A stretch of 64,000 bases of DNA from Aptenodytes patagonicus. Taxonomy: Eukaryota > Chordata > Aves > Sphenisciformes > Spheniscidae. The position numbers and the translations under genes were made by a program. Numbering within the stretch: the first letter of the stretch is position 1; each line of letters begins with the position of its first letter. Under the pieces are notes generated by a model. That model saw only the letters and a list, made by a program, of their open reading frames with translations, was not told where the DNA came from and made no database searches. Shown here one piece after another: positions 25,001 to 38,900 of the stretch. The stretch spans positions 8,589,316-8,653,315 of the forward strand of contig NC_134955.1 of the NCBI RefSeq assembly GCF_965638725.1, given 5' to 3'.

Positions 25001-27600
25001 AAAGAAATACAAGTGTCTTAATTTTATCCCCAGTGTTAGTCTCGGATTAGAATGCCATCATTGAAGAGTACTCCATAGTGGTTTATGAACACAGAAATCA
25101 CAGAGTATGAGATCTTAACACAAATAGTAAATCAAAGCTATTATTAAACATCTAAAAAATACAAAAGCAAAAAACAAGACCAGTTTTAGCACTGTCAGAA
25201 AATATAACAACAACAACAAAGAATCCTTCTGTATATTCTTCACCAGTACTTCCCAGTTACAAGCATCATCTTCTAAGGAAATATCTTATGCATACTCTGC
25301 ATTAAAAAAAAGTGTTAAAAAACAGGAGAAAGGAAACAGTCAGACAAAAGTGAGCTCAGTATTTACATTTTCAAGTTACCTGAACAGAAGAAAAATGCAA
25401 ATCAAGTGCTTGTCACTGCTATTATTCTACAAAAATTTTGACGGCTTTCTCAAAATCTTTTTTAGTTATGAAGTTCTAAATACACACATGTACATAGATT
25501 CAACTACTTATTTTTTCATAGCATGAATTGTATTTCATGTGAGTTTATGCAGTAAAAAAACCTGTAATCAGTACTTTTTCTCATTGCTCAATAAAATTTT
25601 ATCAGTTATTTCTGAGCTGTTTTATGTATAAAACACAAGTTCTGTAAGTTCTTCTCCACTTACAGATACAAGTATTAAAAAAAAGTTCCAAACATCAATA
25701 GATGAGTGCAATGATATTCAGTCTAAGTTAATCCCCAGACATCCAAATCCATGAATAAAAATTCATCAGTTTTAAATACACTGAGCCTATTAAGCAAGAA
25801 CAAAAGCATATGCACAAAAGAGCTTTTAATATATTTCAAAGCCCACAAGAGCCATGGTCTCATTAAAATTATAAATTACACAAACATGGAATAAAGATTC
25901 AAACTGCAGTGCAGCTAAGCAGATTACAGAAAACCCCGCGTTCCATATGATAACACACCATGGCCCTCCCAGATGGGGGCTTGGAACAAAAAGGCCATCA
26001 CTGCAGCTAGGGAAAACCTCCTTGTGATCTCTGGTTTCTGTTCAGCAGATGACAGCCAAATAATATGTTGATTATTCTGTTTGTGCTGCTAAGCTTGTAA
26101 GATGGAATAAAAGCGATATGATCTATTGTGAACTCAATGCTAATGTGCTGCTCCCCTCATAAATAATATACTGAATTTATTCTGAAACTATCTTTTTATC
26201 TGAGTTCCAGGTTTCAAATGCATGAACTAAAATAAAAAGCCAGTATAAACTATTATTTAATTTGATGGTTTAAAGTAAAAGATACAGCTGACACAGTAAT
26301 AAGTGAGAAAACTGACTACTTAGTGAATCAAGTAAGTAGAGGTGCCTTTCTCAAAATTAGCAAATGATTATATGCTGAGGTGCAGAGTACCTGCAAGACG
26401 CTGAGCACACTCCAGCCCCACAAACTGCATTGTCACTAATACCAAACAGATCACCAAAAAGGGCCTATACAGCTTATTTTACCACAGGTAACCACCCCAA
26501 ATCCAAATTTCAAATGAGGACACAAGTACTTGTAAAACAGAAAAATAGTTATCACTAATATCACATGTCCCTGACTGAACCGCTTTCTTAAAAACTGTTT
26601 AAGTTTTTAATAAGTGATCAGGTTTTATTTCATCTAAGTTTACTAATTTGACTTGCCCTTTCTTTCATAATACACTGCCTTTTTAAAAGGAAGAACAGTG
26701 ACTGGTCATACAGCTCCTTTCACAAATATTGTGTACGTGCTGAGAAGACTGATGATCTTCCTACAATTTAATGTTTGTGAATTTTAGGTCTTTCATGCCA
26801 GAAATGTTAAAAATTCTAGGAAAAAAAAAATCAAGACCAAACACTGCTTCACACTTTTTGGACCAATGGAAGCACAGTTGATAGAGAACTGGTGGAAACG
26901 TGCAGCTCCAGGAGTGTGCAACAGCTTTCTCAGAAACATAAAAATGTATTTAAAGGAAGCTCAATTACCTTTCTTCCTTTGATAGGGACACAGAGACAGC
27001 TCTAATTCACAGAAATAATGAAAATATGGAAACTGAAAAGATACTAGAATCAAGTACGTGTTAAGTCTTAGGACTAAAAATTCAGATAAATTACTTCCTG
27101 CAGAATGAGTCCCCCACTGCAATGAAATAACGCATACACTTATTTTCATACAAAAACAAGATGGGACCTTGAAACAATTAGTGAAGCTTACATTTACACT
27201 AGCAACCGCAACCTTAAGTCTGTCCCATTTACAATACAGTGTTGAAGTTACTCTGCAGTTACCAGTTACAGTATTGTTATTTCTATGACCTTGCTATTTC
27301 AGTTTCCCTCAATCTGTTTTAGTTTCTACAACTTTATATATTAATTTTTTCTTTTCATTTTACATACATTATCTCATGCAAAATAGTACCTGGGGGAAAA
27401 AAATGGGAGCAGCCATGCAACTCAAGCACCTTCTTATAACACATTTGTATTTCTATAACCAAAACTGTTTTCATATTCTTATGGAAGTCATATAATAAAA
27501 AGGTTTCAACAATAAAACAAACTTTTCCAGCTACTGTCACAGCACTAACATCTAAGCTAGCAAAAGCTAACTCAAGTCAATGCAAACTTCAATGCATTAC

Positions 27601-27640
27601 TGAGTAGATAGTAACTTGTCTTGAGTAGATAGTAACTTGA
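27601..27640. repeat. 21-bp tandem duplication
   Basis: TGAGTAGATAGTAACTTG occurs at 27601 and again at 27622, a simple local duplication within IMMP1L intron 1. Confidence 0.85.
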
Positions 27641-30175
27641 GAATCACAAAGGTGGTTCTCAAACTCTGAAGCAGAAGGGAGCTAGCTTGCTTAGGCAGCC
27701 CTACTCCTAGATACATGCTCCTGAAATGGGATTTCAGCAAATACAGCGGTTTTGGCATGGAACTGGCAGGCTCAGTATAGGAGGTGGAAGAAGCTGAATC
27801 CATTGAGATAAAGAATAATGAAAGTTTGCTAAAATACAGCTTGGCTACAAAAAGGCCAGATATTCAGTGTTTTCTGCTTTTTTTTTCAACACAATATTAT
27901 TCCAAATGTGGAACAATATAAGTTTTCTTAAATAGCCAGTAGTGGATCTGGCTTTTCATATTTAAAGTAAGTTTTACTAGATTGCTTGCTTGTGTTTTAC
28001 CTAACTTTATAATTCACACTGAAAAATCTAAATTTTAATTCTTGCCTACTTAAAGTCCAAAATGCCTCTTTTCTTCATCTACTTCTCAATGACCTAATTA
28101 GTTTACCATTCTAAACAAGTTCTTACAACAGTCACATCTTTTGAAAAGCAAGCAAGACTTCTGTCTCTGTGCTCAGAAAAGGTATAGTAACACAGCTCTA
28201 CAGAATTATTTACAGCAGCACATCTTGGTTCATCCCCCACTCCATGGATGGTCATGGTGCTGTGAAACTAGATGGAAGTCCATCAAATACATCTGAATGT
28301 TCCTATGACTCTGCAGTACCTTGTCCTCAGCAAAACCTGAGGGTTGTACACTTTTGTGAAGCCACTGATGAACATCACTACTTGGGAAAGCCAGAAGTAG
28401 CGTCATCCTGAGCCGGGTCAGTAACTGTATCACTGTTCACAGTGCTATATAAATTACTACATCTAGCTCCTTCTAACACATCTATATGCATTTCAGCTCA
28501 ACCACTGCTCTTTTGCATGTCTTTATCAGACATGCAAAGATTGAGTAGTTCATACATCTAAGACAGAATGGGCAATAAGGGGGGGAAACTGCTTGTTAGA
28601 GGATGCTACACTATCTGAAGTTACTTCCACACTGGCAGTGGCTGAATAACCAAGCTAGCATTAACCTACCTGTCTGGAGCATCTACGGAAGTCACAATGA
28701 TCAGAATACATCGTTGGCCAGTACACTGGAAAGGTGAGGTTGCAAGTTTGTGGGACTCACCAAGAAGTCACATCCTTACATGTAAGCACATTGGCAAAGA
28801 TTCCCAGCTTTGCTATCATTGAGGTTTTTAGATCTATTTTCAATTAACTGCCAGTTCATCATTCTACCCCAGAGCAGCAACTTTCTGAATCTCACCTAGC
28901 ATGCCTGTCATTACTTCAACTGATGCCAGAGCCAGTTGTTGAAAGCTAATCCAAAAAAGTGTGTCAGCAATACAGATTCTACACTTCAGCACAGTAGTCA
29001 GAAGTTACCTGTAAGCATAAGAACAGTTAACAATAACATTTCCTTTATATAAGAGGGGAGGTCAGACAGGTGGGGCTGTGCAACTAGAAAACTTACGACC
29101 CAGATTTTGTTTATTTTTAAATTCAGAAACTACTGCAGAAGTACTTCTTGTTGAAACATTACTGTTTGGTTTTGGCTAACAGTAGAAGAGAGGGAAAATT
29201 CTTTTTAAAAATATTTCAGCAAGCAGAGATAAGCTACAATTTTAAAATAATTCTGAAGGTGATCGGTTAAATCTTTTCTGGCCATGGGCAGGCCTCAAGT
29301 GCTCTGCCAAAGCATTTCGCAGGTTTCAGGTCTCACAATATTGCAGAGATGATGGACAAAAAAGCTAAATCCAAAAAGAGAGTGCCTTCTATAAAATCCC
29401 ACAATGTAGGTGAGGAGCAAACATTGCCTGTATTCCAGCACCTGTTGATACTGTAGATTTGTAATGGAAATAACATTTGGAATTGGTTATTTGGAATAAT
29501 GCCTTTGAAGACTAAAAGCACTAACAGCTTAGCAGAAAACATAACACTTTTTTGAAATCCAAAATGTGCCAATTCTTAACCTTTGTAATACCAGCATATC
29601 AGGAAAAAAATGCTATAGCAACTATAAATTACTTTCAATGATATGTATTTTTACAGATATGCAGTGAATCTTAGGCTCTAAAAGCACATGTAATATAAGC
29701 TATTTTGGACTCTTGCATAAACTGCACTAATATAAGTTACATTAAAAAAAGTCACAGCTATTAAACCTTTCCTTTCCATAAATCGTAATTACCTACATTA
29801 TTTACCTGGCTTTAGAAGTGACTATTTAATGAAATATGTGCAATCAGATACAATCGGAAGACAAAAATGAAGACTCAAAATATCAAAGCATTTAAATTAT
29901 GTTTTTCCAGTTGAAACACAGTTTACTCCTCACCTCTTCCACTGACATACTGAACTGACAAACTGTTTTATTCTTTGAGGGCAGCCATTTGTATTCAATA
30001 TGAAAGAGATTTCTGGATGTTAAGCATCTGAAAAGGCTAGAATCAATCTACCTTAATTTCTAGTTTTTAATCCTGAAGTAAGCTTTATACAGACATGGAA
30101 CCCAGTATGGAAAAATATTACAGAATATCAAAAGCCATAATACAAATAATACTCCTTTTCTAGTTGTTGTGGGTT

Positions 30176-30186
30176 CCCCCCCCCCC
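30176..30186. repeat. C11 homopolymer
   Basis: Run of eleven C residues in IMMP1L intron 1. Confidence 0.9.
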
Positions 30187-33100
30187 TTGCTTTTAGTCCT
30201 ATCCTACAAGTATTTTTAAATTAATGATTTTTTTTAAAAAAAAAAAGAATTCTTTTATGATAAACAAAAGGAAAATAATCTCTATGAAATACACCACTAA
30301 TCTGTATGACGCTTATTAAGACAGTACATTCAACTTACAACTCATTTTCAATATTACTGTTCTGCAAGTTTCAGTAATACTATACATTTTTATAATCTGA
30401 AATTAGAGAAACATTTAAATAACTTTTAATGAGTTAGTAAACCATTGTCTTCAGCACATACCACTGTAGCTCATGTCTCTTAATTTATTTGCTTCTATTT
30501 TAAAAGAGGTGTTCAAATTTGACACAGGTTCAAATTTTTATTGCTGTCATTCAGTATACCCACAGGGATGCATTTAGGTAACATCCAGAGGCTTTCTGAA
30601 GAAAATCATATCGTGTTTTATATAATATCATACAACTGGTATGTCTTAAACCCTCCCACTAATCCTCGCGTTTTCCATGGACTGACTGGATAAGTAGTCT
30701 TTAAGCTTTTTCATACTGAAAAAAACCCAGGTCTTTCGGTGTCAGAACTTCCAGGATTAAACATTCTTTCCAGTTGTTGGCTCATGGCCTGAAGATCCTG
30801 CACTTTCAAACTTAGCCCATTCTAGCTAGTTCAAAGATCAGGAAAATGAAGCCATCTTCTTTGCAGCCATAATCCATGACCTGCTGTTAGATACTTAAGA
30901 ACATCTCAAAAGCAAACTACCTTGTTTCAGCTCCCAGCGGGAGCTCAGCAGGGCACTGGATCACATGACTGAGAGCCCTACTAGTCAGGTGACTCAATAG
31001 CTAATCTGATTTGGTGACTATAAAACTTTAATCAGTACAGTCTAATACCATCACATTCCAGAACTGATGAGGGAAGCAGCTTGGCGATGTAACAGCAAAC
31101 ACTAATAAGATTATGAATTAGAACTGCCACTAGGATGCAGTTTTCTAGTTCTCTATCCCATACATAAACCCAACAGAAAAATATTACTGAAAACTGATCA
31201 GGCAGACATACACTTTTGAAAGAAAATGCACTCCTGTGTTTTATTCCAAAATGGACAGCATTTTGCTCATTGCCACGGAAGGACAAGAGCAAACACTGAA
31301 TCTTATAAGGCACAATTAAAACATAGCAAAAACAGTAATTTGAAGTCAAGGAAAATAAAATATGTACATAAGTAACAGTCTTGTTGAGAAACACTGCTCA
31401 AATACAACCTCAGCTTGCATTAACTGAAGGTCCAAAGAGTTTACATCTGCAACCCATGTAGGTTGCATGCAGTAAACAAAGAAAAGAGGCAATGACAGCC
31501 ACAACAGGTGTGTTTCCTCTTATCAAGCACAAAGTATCTAAAGCACACTTTAAGAAGTGCTGCTATTTGGGGACACTAGGATATTCACCAAATCCGTAGG
31601 CTACGGCTTTTGAAGCGAAATGACAAACATACTTGAAGATCAAATTCCAAGCATACCTTTTCCCAAATGTTTTGATTGCTCTCTCGCTCACCCATTGTAT
31701 TCCCTCCATTTTTTCCTTAGGGAATTCTCACCCAAAATCCTCTTAATCCATCTTAGAATCTGCATTTGGCATAGGCAAGTAGTTGAATTGCATCAGCAAG
31801 TTTACAAGGAATGGAAAGAAAAGAGAGTTTGACTTCTTCATACTAGAGTTAGGATTTGCAGTTAAAATTGACATAAACATTTGATCTGGGCTACATGATA
31901 ACATGCAAGCAGCAAGAAAGAAAAGTTGGTTATTCTACTGTTTAAGACATCCCGATCTAGACACAAAGGTTTAAACTTCTCCATTTTACAATGAGCTGAG
32001 TATGACCGCAGTCAGTTGCCATAGCCCAGCTGACAAGAAATAACTTGTTAAGACATTTCCTGATCACTTGCAAATGTCTCCATGTTCTTTAGTTTCTCTG
32101 CATTTCAATTCCATCCCTAGAGCAAGAACAGCAGGACTTATCTACCCACTAATGTATATTTGAGGATGAGGGGTTTTTATATAGGAGCACCTAGAATCAC
32201 AATTCTTATGGTCTTGCTTTCTGTCAGACAGCCCCTAGTGGGATCTTTTACAATGGCTGGAAATTCATCTTTTGGAAAGTGGACTGTGAACATCAGCAAA
32301 CCTTTAGTATCATTCAAAGAGAGTGAAAAAGCTATTATTATTCCTGGAAATGAAACACCATTGACTTAAAAATAAAGAAAACTCCATAAGATTAGTTTCT
32401 TCTCTATTTGTCTGAAATGAAACGCAGGTAAAGTCAGATGTTGTAAGTGGTGTTTTCATAAGCACATACTCACTTGTAAAGCTTTATTGTAATTAATGAA
32501 TTTTTTTAAAAATTAAATCTTTTAAAAATAGCTTATTTCCACCTGCTTTCTAAATCAGTAGGACTTTAACCGTACCTATCATCTTAAAATGTGACAGAGG
32601 AAAAATGAACAAACAGAACTACTGCAATACTTTTTAACATTCAGTTCTTATACTGAGAAACTATTTCTACTTCTCCATATTTTTTGTAATATCTGAAACA
32701 GTCTCTTTTGTTCTAAGTTACAATGTAAGAGATAGTTTCTCTATATTTCAAACGATGTCAACTCAAAAATTTATCACAAAAATATCACTTTATTTAAAAA
32801 TACATAAAATTCTGAAATAGCTGTGAGGTTCACAGGGTGAGGTGAATTAACAGTTCACAGTCAGCAAGAGGTGGAAGGTTCAATTGCCCCCTCCCCACTG
32901 TGTGTATATGCCCTTTTCCTTATTGCATCAACTCAGCAATATATCACAAAATTAAGCTATTAAGAAAGTGGATAGATAGTTCCAAGTCAGATTAGCAAGC
33001 TGAATCAGCTCGAGAAAGGATCTGACAAGCACCAGGGTTTGTTAGGCTGAATCACTGCAAGCAGAGGAGGAAAAGGAAACAACACTTCCTCTTTTAGAAA

Positions 33101-35551
33101 TGCTGACCTATTAGATCAGCTCAGGAGACACTGAGATTTCCAGTAAATTTGCACTTTATGCAAGAAATTCTAAAAGTGGTAGGACCACAGCACAAGTATT
33201 CCCAATTGCAAAATGCTTTCAGAATCTGGGCTCCAAAGTGAAAGAGAAAAAAAAAAAGAATTATTTAGCCTCTAGTTTTAATTTCCCTGTAGGAAAATAA
33301 GATAAGAAAAAGGAAAAAAAGTATAAAAGCTACCTGTCAGAGAAGTACCAATGAGAAATGGACAAACAAGAGAGAGGCCTCAGCCCTGGATGTGTATTTA
33401 CACCTATTCTGTAAAGTTAATGCAACCTATATTAGTACATTTTACTTAAACAAGCAAAAAAATACTTTGTCTCATTGAAGTAACAAAAGGAAGTTTACTG
33501 CTTAGAATGGGGCGGGGGGGGGAAAATCACTGAGACAAAGTACACATAGGATATCGTTCGATTCTTTTTCTGATAAGCAAGTGGTGACTTAGCAATGATA
33601 TCCTCTTTGGATTACAAGCGTTCAATAAAAAAAATTCTCTACAGATATACTGCAATTTTTAATAGCATTACACAACTGCAAGCACTCATACCCGAAATAT
33701 TTAAGTATCTGGACTCCAGAATGACAATGCAGTAAGAAATGGAAGAGCTGATGTGATGTTTTAGAAGTGGAGAACTCTCTGTAAGTTTCAGCCTCCTCAA
33801 TTATACAGAATTTACACCAGAGAATCCCACTGACAAGAATGGATTCTTGAACTCTTTTAAAAAAGAATTGTGAATTATGCTTTATGCCTTTATTTTGTTA
33901 AAGTCTTTCCTTTTCCAGATATTCACAAGTCATTACTCAGACCCTACAGAAATGACAGTTAATAGCTATATTTATTTCTTGCCATGTTTTTAAATGTGTC
34001 CTTTGATTTTTTCCCCCTCTAGAGACAAATACTTCTAACATCCACTGGACAATAATCTACATTTGAAATTAAAAATTATTTAATATTTCACAGTTTGGCA
34101 TTAAGACAACCTCTTGATACTCATGATAAAGATCTTAAACCGTCCACTCCTTAACATGTAAAGAAGTTTGGTCAGCAGCAAAATGAATGCAATTTCACCG
34201 GCTAGGAAGACGTAATACTGAAACTTCATGCTCCTGAGCTTGAATATGGTATGAAGGAAAAACTTTGAGGTTCAGGATTGTTAACACATTGTTGCTCTTT
34301 CTTGCTGTTCGTATTTAATATGAATATTATTTTTTCCTCAATTGAAAAAGAAAATTAAAAATCAATTAATAACAACCACAGGTGTTCAAAAACTATGGTT
34401 TATAGCAATAACAAAAATCATTTATTGAAATTAGAAATAGAGAGTGGGGAATTATGACATTAGAGCATCATTAGTACATCCTGCTATGTGTAAATGTCTT
34501 CCAAGTAGCTTTTGATGCATCTGAAACACCAACAGATTAAAAACAAATACACAAATACTTGTCACAGTGGCTCTTCTATATGCTCATAGGGATTTCTCTT
34601 AAATTCAGAATACTATAACAGAAAGTGTTGATTTGCAAAGCAAGCATACTAAAATTTTTCTGTTAAGATAAAAAGCATTTTAATGTCTTTGTATAAAACA
34701 AGAACAGAAGAGAAAATATCAAATTCCAATATTTCACCAATTTTTTTTACATACACTCAGTTTAGGGTAGTTGTTTGTTGCCGTGTACAAGGGCACAGGC
34801 TACTGTCCATAAATTGCTAATAAAAAGTAAAGGACATGCTAATCTTCCAAAATACACAAAATAACTTTCTATGGTATTAGTAACAGATTCAACAATAAAT
34901 GCTAATGAAGCACAGAAGTTACATTTCTCACATCAAGCAACTTTTTCTGCTATAGCTTTTGGCTTATAGCATGGTCCAGAGCCATCGTATTGATGCAAGA
35001 TCTTGCTTCCAAGTGAGAGGTCTTAAATCACACATTTATTACAGATCCGCGGTTATTTACAAATAAGAGAGCGACTCCAAGCATACTTACATATTATGTT
35101 ACATACAGTTACTTAAACGCCGTTAGATAAAAAGAACGTTTTACAAATACTTTTTCCTTCCTATTCACGTCCAGGCTCGCGCACGAGAAAAGCTTTTTTC
35201 GAAGGAGGTGACGCCGACGGTGCGGCACAGAGACTGGCGAGATAACCCAGGGGTGCACACGACTCACTGTACTTCAAGCCTTACTGACACCTCGGGCATC
35301 CCAACCGCCCCACAGAGAAGAAAGCGGGGTTTTCCCCCCCGCAGCACGGCCGGCGAGGCCGAGTCACCGGCACCGCACTGGCACCGCACAACCCACGCCT
35401 CCTCACGCCGGCCCCGCGCCAGGGCGGGACGAGACCCGGCCACCACCTCCCGCTACCAGCCTCCCCCCTCAGACCCGGACCTCGGCCGGAACTCCGGGAC
35501 CCCCGCCGAAGCGACACCCCGCGCCCTCCGGCCCGGCCCCGCCACACTCAC

Positions 35552-35620
35552 CTGCCTGCTCGCTACCGGGCACCCTAGCCCTTCCCCCGCCCCTTTAGCC
35601 CGCGACGTGCAAACAACGCA
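35552..35620 (-). other. IMMP1L: IMMP1L non-coding exon 1 (5' end approximate)
   Basis: On the minus strand, CAG|GTGAGT at 35554-35546 is a perfect splice donor in the CpG island, directly upstream of the CCAAT boxes' minus-strand targets. It is the best candidate for the first IMMP1L exon, spliced to the acceptor at 18695. The transcription start is not determinable from sequence; the right boundary given is a guess just inside the CCAAT boxes. Confidence 0.65.
35584..35594. promoter_or_regulatory. GC box (Sp1-type)
   Basis: CCCCCGCCCCT between the two genes matches the core of an Sp1/KLF site. Binding is inferred from the motif alone. Confidence 0.5.
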
Positions 35621-35625
35621 GTCTC

Positions 35626-35666
35626 CCATTGGATAGCGAGTTTCCCAAACCGCTCTGCCATTGGTA
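35626..35666 (-). promoter_or_regulatory. two CCAAT boxes (NF-Y type), 32 bp apart
   Basis: ATTGG at 35628-35632 and 35660-35664 reads CCAATGGGAG and CCAATGGCAG on the minus strand. Paired CCAAT boxes about three helical turns apart are characteristic of NF-Y-driven TATA-less and bidirectional promoters. They sit between the candidate IMMP1L exon 1 and the ELP4 start codon. Confidence 0.7.
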
Positions 35667-35729
35667 GAGAGGAAAGGGCTTGATTCTTCCCGGCGTCCCC
35701 TTGCTCCTGTCAACCCACAAGCAGCCGAG

Positions 35730-35907
35730 ATGGCGACGGCGGCAGCGGCAGCGGCCGGGGGGGCGGCGCGGGGCCGCGGGGCCACCAGCTTCCAGCGGAA
35801 GGCCGCGGCCGGCAGCCGCCTGGCCGCTATCGCGGGCACTCGGCCTTCCGTTCGCCATGGGCAGCTGCTGCTCTCCAGCGGGCTCCCCTCCCTCGACTGT
35901 GTGCTAG
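35730..35907 (+). CDS. ELP4: ELP4 coding exon 1, Elongator complex subunit 4
   Basis: The exon encodes 59 codons plus one base. The ATG at 35730 has G at -3 and G at +4. The N terminus is an Ala/Gly-rich low-complexity stretch, followed by [13 protein letters not shown] and then [23 protein letters not shown], the conserved entry to the RecA-like Elp4 domain. The donor is CTAG|GTTGGT. Elp4 forms a hexameric ring with Elp5 and Elp6 that binds tRNA and assists Elongator in modifying wobble uridines. The GAGATGGCGACGG around the start codon resembles a YY1 site, common at downstream-of-TSS positions in such promoters. Open frames overlapping in other phases are GC shadows. Confidence 0.95.
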
Positions 35908-38900
35908 GTTGGTGGGAGCGGGACCTGGGTGCTGCCCTCCCCCGCCCGGCGACCCTCTCCTTTGCCAGGCCCTGCCTGTCATTTACCTTCCATAACCCCG
36001 CAGCTACTCCCGCAGGCTTTTCCTCCGTCCCCACAGTTCCTGGGATTGGGGGGAGGATCGGGGGGGAAGAGGAAGGGGCAAAGCAGGATCCGTTTCCCGC
36101 CTTGAGCGCCCCCCCTGCCACCCCCGTGTGAGGAGGAGGGAGGCGGTACAGGCAGGTGCGCCTGTTTTGTAGCCTGCTTGCGGAGGAGAAGATTGCCATT
36201 TACCGTTCATTTAAATCCGTTTAAGCAACCTTTCTAGAGTGGAAAGCTACTCTGTAAATTTACTTGGTAGCACGTTCGTGTCGTATTTCAAACTGTCACA
36301 GTAAAGGGTCTGAAGTTTTTGTTTTTAGAAAACATGTTTGCTGAATTAACTCATAGTTGAATTTGGTGTAGTTCTGATTCTTCAGTATGGCAGTTTTTAG
36401 GATGCGTTTGACCATAAGTCTGAACTCTCGGTGTGGCTTGCTCACTGCTGCCACATCATTATAAATGCCACGTTTAGATAAGTTACACTGGTGTGACGCT
36501 GTTCTTACTGTCTGTGAATCTGCTTTTGCCTACTGTCAGTGTCAAGATGCTAGATAGATCCTTGGACTGATCCGTTGTGACCATTGCTATGTTGTAATCT
36601 GTGGCATGAACTAGCACTGTTTACTTGGATTGGGAACTAGTTCATTTCACGGGTATGAACAGCAGGTTTCATCTGTATGCATTAGGGCTGCGTGATCCTT
36701 TTACTAACTACTGATACAGTTGCAGTACATCTTCAGTGTACATAGATGGGACTACTTTTAGGTGAGGAAGGCTTGACTTTAGTTTTGCTCATTCATCCAT
36801 GGAGGAGTACATGGAATATAGGTATATTTCATTTTTCTTTCTAAGAATATTCTGTATGAATAATGATAAATATAAAAGTTGTATCTATTCTATAAAAAAG
36901 TTTTTGCAGCCTGTGTATCTTAAGCAGAATCACACTTCTGTATCTTCTGTGTGCGTCTGTTTGGTAGGGAACATCTGCATTTCCATCAGGGATTGGCATC
37001 CTTGTGGCGGAAGCTCTTTCTCCTTAACAGAGAAGTATTTCATTATGTGAGTGTAATTTGTGAAACCCTTTGGTTGCATAAATTTAAGATTTGCATTGAC
37101 TATTCCAGTTCTTGTTCATATTCCCTTTTATAAACTGGATTTTGCACAGCATGGGTCAGAAGATGTAGGCGACTCCCGTGGTGGCAATCCCCTAAATGTC
37201 CAGGCATTTGCTAACATAATTAGTGGTTTGTTATGGAAACTGGGGAGACTTCTTCCAGTAAACCCAGGATCCTTTCTAAAATACCTTTTCCTTGTCTTTT
37301 AAATATTCAGTAATTTCCTGACCTTAACAAATTTTACACTTGAACATCAAGAAAGTTCGTCAACCCTAGGAATAGCAACTTTTGAAAATACTTTTACAAT
37401 GTTTTTTGGTTTGTGGCATCTTTGAATAACTGGGAAACCCTATATTCCTGTGTTAAATCTTTGCTAACCTCCTAGCCCTTAAATCACTGATTTCTGGAGT
37501 CTGAGTGGGTAGGCCGGGAAAGAGTCATACCAAACATACTGTACTATAATAAAATTTCCATTCATACCAGGTATTAGGCATTGTTGGAGACAGACCGCCC
37601 AGCTAGGTGGGCCTGTACAGAATCATTGATTTTGGAGGCTGGGGAGGGACCTCAGGAATTCATCTGTTGCAACCTTAAAGCAGGCTCAGCAGTGAATTCA
37701 GAGTTTGTTGCTCATGGCTTTGTCCAGTTGAGTCTTGAAAATCTGCAATGGCAGAGATTTCACAGCCTCTCTGCACAACCCAGTCCAATGCTTAATTATC
37801 TTTGTACAGAATTTTATTTTTCCTTATATCCACTTGGAACTTTTCCTGTTTCAATTTATGACACTTGTTTCTTGCCCTCCCACTGTGCGCCTCAGCAAAG
37901 AGCTCAACTGTCGTCGCAGCTTCTCTTAGTTGCTGGCAGGCTGCTCTTAGGTCTTCCTCTCTTCTCCAGGTTAAACAAGCCCAGTTCCTTCAGCCACTCC
38001 TCTTGGGTCATTTGCCCCATCTCAGTGCCCCTCCGCAGGACTCAGTTAAGTTTATCTGTACTTCTTTCTTGTACTGAGGGGCCCAAAACTGGATGTTGTA
38101 TTCCAGATGTGATCTAATGAGTGCTGAGTAAAGGGTAGTAGTCACATCCCTTGACCAGCTGACTGAGCTTGTGTTCATGCAGCCCACTATGCTGGTGACT
38201 GTAGAAGTATTGTACCTGGTCTCCTTCGTGTCCTTTTTGGGTGTATGTGGAAATGTGTCATAAATATCTTGCAGAATGCTGTTTATGTGTTTCTTAAAGA
38301 ATGCTGTTACTTTTTTTCTTTCATCTTGCCCACTAGCAGTTAATAATTGACTGTACAAAATATTTAATTTTATCGTCACCAGGGACTGAGGACAAACCTT
38401 TTTGTATAAATTATCAATGGAAGTTAATATAAACTGTTTTAGTCTGGTCTTTTTCATAGACATATTTTTTAATGGTCACCAGGCATCGTCTTCCAGCTGT
38501 CACACTTTGGGCTTGGATTTGAGTTTGCCTTGTCCAGAAGGTGCAACCGAAATACGGTATTATTTGCCAGACACGAAGATACAGCTTATGAATAACTGTG
38601 AGTAAGGGAAAGCGTGGCGTTATCAGACACAGGTCTAATTAGAAACTTCTGAAGAGAGGAAAAGGCAGAGGATATGTGGAGGAATTTCTTTTACCCTACA
38701 GCTACTGGTTGATACGTTACATTATTGTTGATAGCTAGCTCTTCCTTAATAAATGCATTTCCTTTCAAAACAAAGTGGTAGATAAGTGCTGGATTTCAAA
38801 TGCAGTATTACCATTAAGGTGCTTCTGACATTTCCAGGCTTTATATTCAAGTTTACTTTCAAGGTTTCTAGACCATATATGCCTGATTTGTGCCGAAGCA

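Larger units (their letters stand above)
18695..35551 (-). other. IMMP1L: IMMP1L intron 1 (16.9 kb)
   Basis: Long first intron separating the non-coding exon 1 from the start-codon exon. Recognisable contents are a hairpin at 22029-22051, a 21-bp tandem duplication at 27601-27640 and a C11 run at 30176-30186. There is also a GC-richer unexplained stretch at 28170-29000, and the left part of the CpG island from about 35165. No other exon is recognised. Extra non-coding 5' exons cannot be excluded from sequence alone. Confidence 0.8.
35165..36190. promoter_or_regulatory. CpG island with bidirectional IMMP1L/ELP4 promoter
   Basis: Base composition changes abruptly from AT-rich intron to very GC- and CpG-rich sequence for about 1 kb, then returns to AT-rich. 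The island spans IMMP1L exon 1 (minus), the intergenic gap and ELP4 exon 1 (plus). The region from IMMP1L exon 1 donor to the ELP4 start codon is only about 180 bp, so the two genes must share promoter elements. No convincing TATA box is seen, as expected for housekeeping bidirectional promoters. Large open frames on both strands here (up to 248 codons) are products of GC richness, not genes. Confidence 0.92.

Noticed and set aside
32160..32369. 69-codon plus-strand frame with a hydrophobic N-terminal segment
   Set aside because: It starts from a plain ATG-less or weak context inside IMMP1L intron 1 and resembles no known secreted protein; treated as chance.
35208..36210. Large open frames (up to 248 codons) on both strands in the CpG island
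   Set aside because: They arise from stop-poor GC-rich sequence. Only the ELP4 exon 1 frame matches a known protein and splices in frame to later exons.
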